Source: Flavobacteriales bacterium
GTDB lineage: Bacteria; Bacteroidota; Bacteroidia; Flavobacteriales; Crocinitomicaceae
Assembly: GCA_947375085.1 (NCBI GenBank)
Contig: CANCEQ010000088.1
Coordinates: 1-11,783, forward strand
Reading direction: 5' to 3'
DNA: 11,783 bases
Under the pieces are notes generated by a model that was given only the letters and a program-made list of their open reading frames with translations, was not told the DNA's origin and made no database searches. Made by a program: the position numbers and the translations under genes. Positions 1 to 6,409 of the stretch are shown piece by piece (within the stretch, counting starts at the first letter, position 1; each line of letters opens with the position of its first letter).

Positions 1-875
1 CCTTCTTTAGGAACATTTACAGTTAATTCAACCGTATCTTTTCCTCTTAATACTTCAATTGTTGATTTAGAAGAACGTGCATTGTACAATTCTTTTTTAA
101 CGTTATCGTAGTATTCTAATGGGTTATTGTTGAATGTCAATAACTTATCTCCTGCTTTTAATTTTGCTTTATCAGCTGGTTTTCCAGGAATGATAGAATC
201 AACAGTTAAGTTTGTAGAACGTAATTCGAAAGCAGGAAAAGCTCCATTTTCGAATAATTCATACTCAATTTTTTCAGGAAGAATAACCGTTTCTTTAGAG
301 CCATCTGAATGCACAACGCTTAATTTACGTTTCCCACGAAGCATGATTTCAACGTTCAAATCCATTGCTTGAAGTACTTTTTCATCATTCAAAGCAACAA
401 TGTTATCTCCTGATTTTAAGCCATATTTCTGTAAGTAAGGATTGATCGCAATTCCCTCTTTTAATTCGTTTGGTTTTAGTTGTTCTTCACCATAAGCGAA
501 AACAATACATACATAAATGACAATAGCAGCAATAACATTAACCGTTACACCTCCTAACATAATTATCAAACGTTGCCATGCTGGTTTAGATCGAAATTCC
601 CAAGGTTGAGCTGGTTGAGCTAATTGTTCTTTGTCCATAGACTCATCAACCATACCTGAAATTTTCACAAATCCACCAAGCGGTAACCATCCAATTCCCC
701 ATTCTGTATCACCGATTTTCTTTTTGAATAATGAAAACCAAGGATTAAAGAATAGGTAAAATTTCTCTACTCTAGTCTTGAATAAACGAGCAGGAATAAA
801 ATGCCCGAACTCATGCAAAATCACTAAAAGTGAAAGAGAAAGAATTAATTGTGCTGCTTTTATTAAAAATTCCAT
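1..875 (-). CDS. rseP: RIP metalloprotease RseP (site-2 protease), C-terminal part beyond the window
   Basis: Intramembrane zinc metalloprotease of the site-2 family, which in other bacteria cleaves membrane-anchored anti-sigma factors and remnant signal peptides. The reading frame is open from ATG at 873-875 to the left edge, giving 291 residues; relatives are roughly 440-450 residues, so the last third is missing. The first membrane segment (about residues 4-20) runs straight into the zinc motif HEFGH (residues 21-25). It is followed by the characteristic stretch around WGIGWLPLGGFVKISGM (59-75) and a second membrane segment (about 101-127) containing LGGVTVN. Two PDZ-like regions follow in the periplasmic loop (about 135-200 and 215-285), the second with the typical PGKPADKAKLKAGDKL. 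The C-terminal NxxPxxxLDG motif would lie outside. The gene follows the 119-residue gene by 33 bp with no visible promoter, suggesting co-transcription. The substrate in this organism cannot be read from the window. Confidence 0.95.
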   Translation of the reverse strand, partial: MEFLIKAAQLILSLSLLVILHEFGHFIPARLFKTRVEKFYLFFNPWFSLFKKKIGDTEWGIGWLPLGGFVKISGMVDESMDKEQLAQPAQPWEFRSKPAWQRLIIMLGGVTVNVIAAIVIYVCIVFAYGEEQLKPNELKEGIAINPYLQKYGLKSGDNIVALNDEKVLQAMDLNVEIMLRGKRKLSVVHSDGSKETVILPEKIEYELFENGAFPAFELRSTNLTVDSIIPGKPADKAKLKAGDKLLTFNNNPLEYYDNVKKELYNARSSKSTIEVLRGKDTVELTVNVPKE

Positions 876-908
876 TTGTAAAATTGATGTTATACTGGTA
901 AGTGTTTT

Positions 909-1268
909 TTAATTTATTTTTTCTTCAACGTAGATACCTTCTGCAATGAAATAATCAAGCATTGCTTCTTTTAGTAAATGTTGTTGTTCTGAATCTGTCA
1001 ATAAAGGTAGTTCTTTTTCTAGTTTAAAGTGCGGCCAATTTTGGTCGTCTCTTCCTTCAAACGAATAATAACCATAAGGTTCTAATAAAGTACAAATAGC
1101 AATATGAAGTAAATCTACTTTCTCATTTTTAGAAAAGTTTTTATGTCCAATCCCCAATTTGTCAACGCCAATAAGGAATAGAATCGCTTGAACGTCCATT
1201 CCTCCGTCAAATTGTTCTTCTAATTTGGCCTTTAATTTTTGAAACCTAAGTTCTATTTCATAATCCAT
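909..1268 (-). CDS. Conserved hypothetical protein, 119 aa, upstream of rseP
   Basis: Small acidic soluble protein that I do not recognise as any characterised family, although similar short proteins appear, as far as I recall, in many Flavobacteriia. It has no signal peptide or membrane segment. Residues 1-20 (MDYEIELRFQKLKAKLEEQF) look helical. A hydrophobic middle (27-36, VQAILFLIGV) and a helix around 51-63 (VDLLHIAICTLLE) lead to an aromatic patch, YGYYSFEGRD (65-74), then NWPHF (77-81), and a final helix about 91-110. The overall appearance is a compact, mostly helical fold. The ATG at 1266-1268 is preceded by only a few bases and a -7 type motif (1273-1280), so this start is preferred. 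rseP begins 33 bp downstream on the same strand, so the two are probably an operon. A role connected with RseP would be inference only. Confidence 0.8.
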   Translation of the reverse strand: MDYEIELRFQKLKAKLEEQFDGGMDVQAILFLIGVDKLGIGHKNFSKNEKVDLLHIAICTLLEPYGYYSFEGRDDQNWPHFKLEKELPLLTDSEQQHLLKEAMLDYFIAEGIYVEEKIN

Positions 1269-1272
1269 ACTA

Positions 1273-1280
1273 CAAAGTTA
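1273..1280 (-). promoter_or_regulatory. Bacteroidota -7 type promoter element for the 119-aa gene/rseP
   Basis: On the minus strand the motif reads TAACTTTG, an exact match to the Bacteroidota -7 consensus TAnnTTTG. Only four bases (TAGT) separate it from the ATG at 1268. If transcription starts about where this element normally places it, the mRNA begins at or next to the start codon and is leaderless. No TTG -33 element is found at the expected spacing, so the call rests on the -7 box and its position. Confidence 0.5.
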
Positions 1281-1292
1281 CTAATTTTTTCC

Positions 1293-1300
1293 TACCTTCG
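1293..1300 (+). promoter_or_regulatory. -7 type promoter element for tRNA-Ser
   Basis: TACCTTCG on the plus strand is a one-base variant of TAnnTTTG and lies 12 bases before the first base of the tRNA, a suitable distance for a start site just ahead of the mature 5' end. No good -33 TTG is visible. It sits 12 bp from the opposite-facing element at 1273-1280, making the gap a compact divergent promoter. Confidence 0.45.
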
Positions 1301-1312
1301 CGCTTCTAATTT

Positions 1313-1400
1313 GGAGAGGTGTCCGAGTGGTTGAAGGAGCACGCCTGGAAAGCGTGTGTACGCCGAAAGTGTACCGGGGGTTCGAATCCCTTCCTCTCCG
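1313..1400 (+). tRNA. tRNA-Ser (anticodon GGA)
   Basis: An 88-base class II tRNA decoding UCC/UCU. The acceptor stem GGAGAGG (1313-1319) pairs perfectly with CCTCTCC (1393-1399), with discriminator G at 1400. The anticodon stem CACGC (1340-1344) pairs with GCGTG (1352-1356) around the loop CTGGAAA, giving anticodon GGA at 1347-1349. A long variable arm containing GTAC/GTAC (about 1358-1374) is the serine hallmark. The T arm is GGGGG-TTCGAAT-CCCTT with two G-T pairs. The 3' CCA is not encoded and must be added enzymatically. The gene is followed immediately by an intrinsic terminator, so it is a single-gene unit. Confidence 0.97.
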
Positions 1401-1406
1401 CAGATG

Positions 1407-1448
1407 AAAACCGTAAATGATTATTAATAAATTGTTTACGGTTTTTTT
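1407..1448 (+). terminator. Intrinsic terminator of tRNA-Ser
   Basis: CCGTAAA (1411-1417) pairs with TTTACGG (1435-1441) across a 17-base AT-rich loop, and the following run of seven T's (1442-1448) completes a rho-independent terminator. The A's at 1407-1410 can extend the stem into the T run, so the structure may also work in the opposite direction. It starts seven bases after the tRNA. Confidence 0.8.
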
Positions 1449-1456
1449 GTTTACTT

Positions 1457-1500
1457 CGAGAACCTCAGTCAACAAAAAGCGAGAACCTCGGTCAACAAAA
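1457..1500. repeat. 23-bp-period tandem duplication, two copies
   Basis: Two copies of a 21-base unit at 1457-1477 and 1480-1500 differ at one position (GAGAACCTC followed by A or G, then GTCAAC and four A's) and lie two bases apart, giving a period of 23 bp. The unit does not resemble the tRNA 3' end, so it is not an obvious attachment-site duplication. The rest of the gap to the Lrp-type gene (to 1653) holds two small dyads: CTCAA/TTGAG at 1510-1526 and an imperfect palindrome around GAGTCACTC (1524-1532). These could be regulator binding sites. No gene is seen in this stretch. Confidence 0.6.
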
Positions 1501-1571
1501 CAAAAACACCTCAATTGTTGGTTGAGTCACTCGACACTAACAAAAGCTAATCAAAATTCTAATAATTTTAT

Positions 1572-1579
1572 TATTTTTG
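1572..1579 (+). promoter_or_regulatory. Candidate -7 promoter element for the Lrp/AsnC gene
   Basis: TATTTTTG matches TAnnTTTG and would give a leader of roughly 70 bases before the ATG at 1654. The stretch is very AT-rich and no TTG lies at -33, so chance occurrence is possible. The leader would contain the short upstream ORF at 1628-1657. Confidence 0.35.
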
Positions 1580-1627
1580 TCTTGTTTAAGTTTTAAATTG
1601 TTTCATTTTTAATCAATTTGACAACTT

Positions 1628-1657
1628 ATGGAAATTTTAAAGTACTTAAGACTATGA
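1628..1657 (+). other. Nine-codon upstream ORF overlapping the Lrp/AsnC start
   Basis: ATG at 1628 opens a frame encoding MEILKYLRL and closes with TGA at 1655-1657, which overlaps the ATG (1654-1656) of the regulator in an ATGA arrangement. Three of nine codons are leucine (TTA, TTA, CTA). It could couple translation or act as a leader peptide. There is no recognisable ribosome binding site, and short ORFs arise easily by chance in such AT-rich DNA, so whether it is translated is unknown. Confidence 0.3.
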
Positions 1658-2115
1658 ATAATTCAGACCAATTAGATTTTGTAAACCGTGAAATCATTCG
1701 AAAATTAAGCGAGGATGCACGTTTGCCTTTTTCAGAGTTAGCAAAACAATTGAAAATTTCTAATTCTTTGGTTCATCAGCGTGTAAAGAAATTACAAGAT
1801 GCTGGAATTATTACAGGTTTTTCTGTACAATTGAACCCTAAAGCAATGGGTTATGAATCTTTTACTTATACTGGCATCGTTACTAAAGAAGCTCGTTTTG
1901 CTTATTCAATAGCAGAGGATTTGAAAAAAATTCCTTCAGTTGTTGAATGTCATTGGGTATCTGGTAAGTACGCTCTTTTCATTAAGATTGTTGCGAGAAA
2001 TAATGAAGATTTACGTAAGATTTTGTACGAACAAATCCATAACATTGAAGGAGTTGGAAGTACCGATTCATTTATTTCTTTTGGTGCGGCTTTTGAAAAA
2101 AATGTGGGTGTTTAA
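1654..2115 (+). CDS. Lrp/AsnC family transcriptional regulator
   Basis: A DNA-binding regulator of the leucine-responsive/feast-famine family, 153 residues, the usual size (150-165). Residues 7-60 form the N-terminal winged helix-turn-helix, with LPFSELAKQLKISNSLVHQR (24-43) as the helix-turn-helix proper and VKKLQDAGIITGF (44-56) as the following wing. Residues about 67-146 form the RAM ligand-binding/oligomerisation domain, including the glycine-containing strand GKYALFIKIVA (104-114). Members assemble as dimers to octamers and respond to amino acids or similar small molecules; the ligand here cannot be told. I chose ATG 1654 over the in-frame TTG at 1618 because the family's first helix begins a few residues after it and the extra 12 residues have no family counterpart. 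The stop overlaps the stop of the convergent kinase gene by four bases. Autoregulation through the dyads upstream is possible but unproven. Confidence 0.93.
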   Translation: MNNSDQLDFVNREIIRKLSEDARLPFSELAKQLKISNSLVHQRVKKLQDAGIITGFSVQLNPKAMGYESFTYTGIVTKEARFAYSIAEDLKKIPSVVECHWVSGKYALFIKIVARNNEDLRKILYEQIHNIEGVGSTDSFISFGAAFEKNVGV

Positions 2116-5100
2116 TTTAAACGTTCTGCACCTGTCAATACATTTTTAAAACGCAATTCATACTTCGTTCCAGATCTACTTTCTAGAGTAATTTCTCCGT
2201 CAATTTGATCAACTAACGAAACAACAAGTTGCATTCCTAATGATTCGGTATCTCTAAAATCAATCGTTGTTGGGAATCCTTTTCCATTATCTTCAATGAT
2301 AAGGATTACTTCATCTTCTAATTGATTCAATACAATTTTCACTTCTCCAGATCCAGTTACTTCAAAAGCATATTTTAAAGAGTTTGTTATTAACTCATTT
2401 ATTATCAATCCACATGGAATAGCTAAATCTAAATCAAGTGCTACTGGCTGCAATTCCAATATTAAATCGATATTTTTATTCTGATTGTAGGATTGAAATA
2501 AATTGGTTGAAATACTTCGAATATATTCTAAGAAATTGATTGTAGAAAAATCTTTCGTTTGATATAAAAGCTCATGAATCAATGACATTGAACGAATTCT
2601 ATCTTGACTATTTTTCAATAAATCCAATGTGTATTTATCGGAAATTGTGGAAGATTGAAGATTCAATATACTTGAAATAATTTGAAGATTATTCTTAACT
2701 CGATGGTGAACTTCCTTTAAAAGCACTTCTTTTTCGTGTAATGATTGTTTGATTTTTTCTTCCGCTAATCTCCTATCTGTTATGTTTTTAATAAATAGCA
2801 CTAAACCAACTACTTCATTATTAAAATATTTAGGTCCAACATGTGTTAAATACCAAACTCTTTCTCCATTCACATTTGTACCTTCGGTTTCATAACTTTG
2901 GGATTTCTCTCCATTAAAAACTTTTCTGTGTGCTTCACGGATCATTTCATGGTGTTGTTCGAATACAAATTCGTATAAATCATGCCCAATAATTTCGTCG
3001 GCATCATATCTCGTATTTGCAAAATTTGAAAATTCTACTTTTTCATCTTGGTTGACAATTAAAATGATTTCCGGAGAATTTTCAATTAATGAACGGTATT
3101 TCTCTTCATTTTGTTTAATTGATTCTTCCGCTTTCTTACGTTCAGTAATATCTTGAACAGTTGATTGAATAACGATTTCACCACCATATTCGAAAGCTGA
3201 TAAAAGTACTTCGGCAGGAAAAACATCTCCATTTTTACGTTTGTGCATCCATTCGAAACGATTAACTCCTTTTTGAATGGCTATGTTAATCATTTCATCG
3301 GCTTTAATAGATGATTTTTGTCCATCTAATTGAAAATCAGGAGAAACTTCTGAGGGATGGACATTGATTAATTCTAGTTTATCTTTAAGTCCAAACATTT
3401 CTAAAGCCTTAGGATTACAATCAAAAAATCCTTTTTCAGTTAGAAGTAAGATTGCGTCATTTGAACCTTTAAATATGGCTTGTAGTTTTCCTTCACTTTG
3501 TAAAAGTTCTTCTTCTGCTTTTTTACGTTTAGTAATATCTGTTGTAGTACCAACAATTCGTAATGGTTTACCTACTTCATCTCTTTCAATAATTTTACCT
3601 CGATCTAAAATCCACTTATAAGTACCATCTTTACACATAATTCTATGTTCTGTTGTGTAACTCTCGCTGTATTTTAAAAAATGTTCTTGCAATTCAACAT
3701 TTACTTGAGCGATATCTTCAACATGGATACGTTTTAACCATTCTTCTACATTGCTGTTTATTTCTGAAGATTCATAACCCAACATTTCATACCATCTTGG
3801 AGATCGATATACTTCTGATGTTATTACATTCCAATCCCAAAGTCCGTCGTTACTTCCTTGAATTGCAAATTTCCAACGTTCTTCATTGATTTTTAATTTT
3901 TCTTTTGCTTGTTTTAATTCTTTACTTTCAAAGGCAAGAATAATAAAATCTGAAATTGATCTAGCAAATACTTCTTCCGAACGAGTCCAATTTCGAATAC
4001 TACCGGTATGTTCAAAACTGAATATTCCAATAATTTCATTTCCTTTTCGAAGTGGAATATCTAATAAAGAATATACATTGTGTTTTTTGAAATAGGTTTC
4101 AAACTCTTTCATAGCAAAATGCTCAAAAACATTATTGACAACAATGTTTTGATTTTTTTCCATTTCTTCAAAGAAGATTGGACAATCTTCTTTTGTATAA
4201 GAATTTCCATCAATTAGCTCATTTGAACTTAATTTATAGAAATAATTAGTCTTAATTTCTATATCTTTTATAGACCAAAAGCTCGTAAATTCACAGTTTA
4301 ATGATTCAGCTGCTTTCCTTAAAATAATTTGTATTCTTTCTTCAAATTCTAGTTCATTCGGAATAAGACTTAATTCTAAAAGTACATTTTGTTGAATTAA
4401 TAATTCACGATTTCTAACAATAATTTCTGCTTCTCTTTTTTCAGTAATATCTTCAATCATACAGAGATGAAACGGATTGTTTTTATCATCTGTTATAATA
4501 GGGGTGATAGCAACATCTACCCAAATGATTGAATTATCGGGTTTAAGGTATCTTTTTTCCATTTTAAAACCTTGAATTTTCCCGGCATTCATCAATGCCA
4601 TATTATCCAAGTCTGCCTGAATATCATCTGGATGGGTCATACTCATCCAATTGCTCTGTTTTAGCTCATTTTCATTTCGTCCTACAATTTCAGCATACCG
4701 AGGATTCATTTCTGAAATTACCCCAGTGATAGAATTTGTAAGTCCAATTCCTAACGGTGCTTTTTCAAACATTGTTCTAAAACGAGTTTCACTATTTTGT
4801 AATTCAACTTGTTTTTTTTGTAGTTCTAGAAATATTCTACTTTTTTTCTTTTCAAAAATATTGGCTATAATCACCAGCATGATGACAAGTCCGATATATG
4901 ATGTTAAATGATAAATAGCAAAATAATCTAGATTAATTTTATTTTCTAAAACAACCCCATTTAAATTTATAATTCCAAAAAACAAAATGGTTAAAATGCT
5001 CAATATGATCCAAAAACGGGTCGAATTACTTTTTTCTAATAATAAAAAAGAAACTATGGGAGCAGTTATAATCCAAGGTAATGTTGGAGATGCAATTCCA

Positions 5101-5396
5101 TTTGTAAAAAAAATATCGGAAATTAATGAAATCGTACCTATTAATATTCCCGTGTTTACAGTATAGTTGTAGGGAATTTTCTTTTTCACAAATAAGCTAA
5201 TTAATATAAATTCAGCAATGCTGCTTGAACTCATAAACCAGAATCCATATCTATGATGAATAAGAATATTATTTAGGGCATATAGAAATAAAAATATGGC
5301 AACAGTAAAAATGAAATTAATTAGAATTGATTCTTTGAATGCTTCATTCTCATTTCTATCTGATTTGTATTTAACAAGATCGACAAAATTTAACAT
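2112..5396 (-). CDS. Multi-PAS/GAF membrane sensor histidine kinase (HisKA_2 type)
   Basis: A 1094-residue membrane-bound sensor kinase. Order of parts: cytosolic start; six hydrophobic segments (about 22-44, 50-70, 78-98, 104-120, 127-148, 158-180); a short coiled coil (182-205); PAS1 (about 203-320); GAF (about 340-490); PAS2 (502-625); PAS3 (632-755); PAS4 (763-877), each PAS except possibly the first closing with a PAC-like DIT(E/K)RKKAEE-type linker; then HisKA_2 and HATPase. The phosphorylation motif is EVHHRVKNNLQ (895-905, His897/898). The ATP-binding N box is NELITNSLKYAF (1000-1011), followed by DNGKG (1036-1040) and SLGMQLV (1052-1058). HisKA_2 kinases are related to HWE kinases and commonly signal to stand-alone or general stress regulators. 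No receiver domain or response regulator is present here, so the partner and signal are unknown. It lies 18 bp after the EamA permease gene on the same strand, probably in one transcript. Confidence 0.94.
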   Translation of the reverse strand: MLNFVDLVKYKSDRNENEAFKESILINFIFTVAIFLFLYALNNILIHHRYGFWFMSSSSIAEFILISLFVKKKIPYNYTVNTGILIGTISLISDIFFTNGIASPTLPWIITAPIVSFLLLEKSNSTRFWIILSILTILFFGIINLNGVVLENKINLDYFAIYHLTSYIGLVIMLVIIANIFEKKKSRIFLELQKKQVELQNSETRFRTMFEKAPLGIGLTNSITGVISEMNPRYAEIVGRNENELKQSNWMSMTHPDDIQADLDNMALMNAGKIQGFKMEKRYLKPDNSIIWVDVAITPIITDDKNNPFHLCMIEDITEKREAEIIVRNRELLIQQNVLLELSLIPNELEFEERIQIILRKAAESLNCEFTSFWSIKDIEIKTNYFYKLSSNELIDGNSYTKEDCPIFFEEMEKNQNIVVNNVFEHFAMKEFETYFKKHNVYSLLDIPLRKGNEIIGIFSFEHTGSIRNWTRSEEVFARSISDFIILAFESKELKQAKEKLKINEERWKFAIQGSNDGLWDWNVITSEVYRSPRWYEMLGYESSEINSNVEEWLKRIHVEDIAQVNVELQEHFLKYSESYTTEHRIMCKDGTYKWILDRGKIIERDEVGKPLRIVGTTTDITKRKKAEEELLQSEGKLQAIFKGSNDAILLLTEKGFFDCNPKALEMFGLKDKLELINVHPSEVSPDFQLDGQKSSIKADEMINIAIQKGVNRFEWMHKRKNGDVFPAEVLLSAFEYGGEIVIQSTVQDITERKKAEESIKQNEEKYRSLIENSPEIILIVNQDEKVEFSNFANTRYDADEIIGHDLYEFVFEQHHEMIREAHRKVFNGEKSQSYETEGTNVNGERVWYLTHVGPKYFNNEVVGLVLFIKNITDRRLAEEKIKQSLHEKEVLLKEVHHRVKNNLQIISSILNLQSSTISDKYTLDLLKNSQDRIRSMSLIHELLYQTKDFSTINFLEYIRSISTNLFQSYNQNKNIDLILELQPVALDLDLAIPCGLIINELITNSLKYAFEVTGSGEVKIVLNQLEDEVILIIEDNGKGFPTTIDFRDTESLGMQLVVSLVDQIDGEITLESRSGTKYELRFKNVLTGAERLN

Positions 5397-5414
5397 AGTT
5401 AATGAATTAAATAG

Positions 5415-6305
5415 TTAATGCGTAATACTTTCAGATTCTGACTTTATCAAATTAAATAAAATTAATCCTCCAATAATTAATAAAGCTCCAACAATTTCAG
5501 AGGGAGGTAATTTTTCATTTAAAAGTAAAAAACTGGTAATTGCTGCAAAAACTGGTTCAAGTGAAAATATCATGGCAGTTGTTATGGTGCTAACAAACTT
5601 TTGAGCCCAAATCGTTACAAAAAAGCAAATCAATGTTCCGAAAAAACCGAGGTATAATAAACCATTGAAAGCTTCAGGAGAGTATACTATTTTTGAATCA
5701 CTAATTTCTGAACTTACTACCAACCCAACAAGGGAAATCAATGTAGAAAATAGAAATTGATAGAATACAAGTCCTAAAAAATCTGTTTTACGGACATAAT
5801 GACCAGATAATATAATGTGTAAAGCGCAAATAATAGCACCGAAAAAAGTAATGGTATCACCTATATTATAAGGTTGATTATCATTTGTATTTGTTAAAAA
5901 GTACAAGCCAATAGCAATTAATACAATGCATGAAATTTGTTTTAAATTCAGTTTTTGTTTTCCTGCTAAGACTAATATTATAGGAATCATTATCACCGCT
6001 GAACTTGAAATAAAAGCACTGTGATTTGAACTTGTAAATTGCATTCCAATTGTTTGAACAACATAGATTGCACCTAAAATAAGACCTGTTATAAAACCAT
6101 ATTTGATAGCTTGTTTATTAAAAAAACTTTCTTTTTTTTTGGTAAATAAAAGCACTGGAAACAATACTAAAACTGCAATTAAACTTCTTAGTGTTGCTAA
6201 TAAATAAGGGTCAATTAACTGTGAAATATTTTTTATCGCAACGAAAGTAGTTCCCCATATCATACAACAAATTAGAAGTGCCAAAAGGGGAATCCATTTT
6301 TTCAT
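5415..6305 (-). CDS. EamA/DMT family transporter
   Basis: An inner-membrane permease of the drug/metabolite transporter superfamily, 296 residues, the usual size with about ten membrane helices in two EamA repeats (about 5-138 and 150-286). The first repeat starts with the typical IWGTTFVAIK (16-25). The second ends with the family hallmark SLEPVFAAITSFLLLNEKLP (248-267) and a glycine-rich last helix, IVGALLIIGGLILF (271-284). Members export amino acids, nucleosides or other metabolites, but the substrate cannot be deduced here. The gene is followed after 18 bp by the sensor kinase gene. In similar pairings a kinase may sense what the permease moves, but that is inference. The 93-bp gap upstream separates it from the protease gene and shows no convincing terminator. 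Confidence 0.92.
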   Translation of the reverse strand: MKKWIPLLALLICCMIWGTTFVAIKNISQLIDPYLLATLRSLIAVLVLFPVLLFTKKKESFFNKQAIKYGFITGLILGAIYVVQTIGMQFTSSNHSAFISSSAVIMIPIILVLAGKQKLNLKQISCIVLIAIGLYFLTNTNDNQPYNIGDTITFFGAIICALHIILSGHYVRKTDFLGLVFYQFLFSTLISLVGLVVSSEISDSKIVYSPEAFNGLLYLGFFGTLICFFVTIWAQKFVSTITTAMIFSLEPVFAAITSFLLLNEKLPPSEIVGALLIIGGLILFNLIKSESESITH

Positions 6306-6380
6306 ATATAGATAATTTGTTTTTTAATTATTTACTAAAGATTGAAGTTTATTAAAAAGTAAGAATTTAATACTCCAATC

Positions 6381-6409
6381 TAAAGATAAATTTAACAACT
6401 ATCTTTCAA
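6381..6409 (-). promoter_or_regulatory. Candidate promoter for the EamA-kinase pair
   Basis: On the minus strand a TTG (6409-6407) is followed after 18 bases by TATCTTTA (6388-6381), close to the Bacteroidota pattern TTG-N19-TAnnTTTG with one mismatch. The TTG lies inside the last codons of the protease gene. It would give a leader of about 70 bases before the ATG at 6305. The region is AT-rich, so chance remains possible. Confidence 0.35.

Noticed and set aside
127..372. A plus-strand frame of 81 codons inside rseP
   Set aside because: It lies opposite the clear rseP coding sequence and shows no family features; it is a shadow frame.
1457..1500. The tandem repeat as a CRISPR array or tRNA-linked attachment site
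   Set aside because: There are only two units with a two-base spacer, no match to the tRNA 3' end, and no integrase or cas gene in the window.
1281..1514. A 77-codon minus-strand reading frame across the tRNA and its terminator, with an RDSNPRYTFG-like translation
   Set aside because: It is the antisense of tRNA-Ser(GGA). Such translations are a familiar false protein in databases, and nothing independent supports it.
1618..1653. TTG at 1618 as the start of the Lrp/AsnC gene
   Set aside because: The additional 12 residues have no family counterpart, and ATG at 1654 fits the usual N-terminus.
3364..4911. Several plus-strand frames of 69-86 codons opposite the sensor kinase
   Set aside because: They have low-complexity, Ser/Leu/Phe-rich translations typical of the antisense of an AT-rich gene; the kinase frame is continuous and rich in domains.
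6317..6336. AT-only inverted repeat upstream of the EamA gene as the terminator of the protease gene
   Set aside because: The stem is only about six A-T pairs and lacks a T tract on the minus strand; it is too weak to call.
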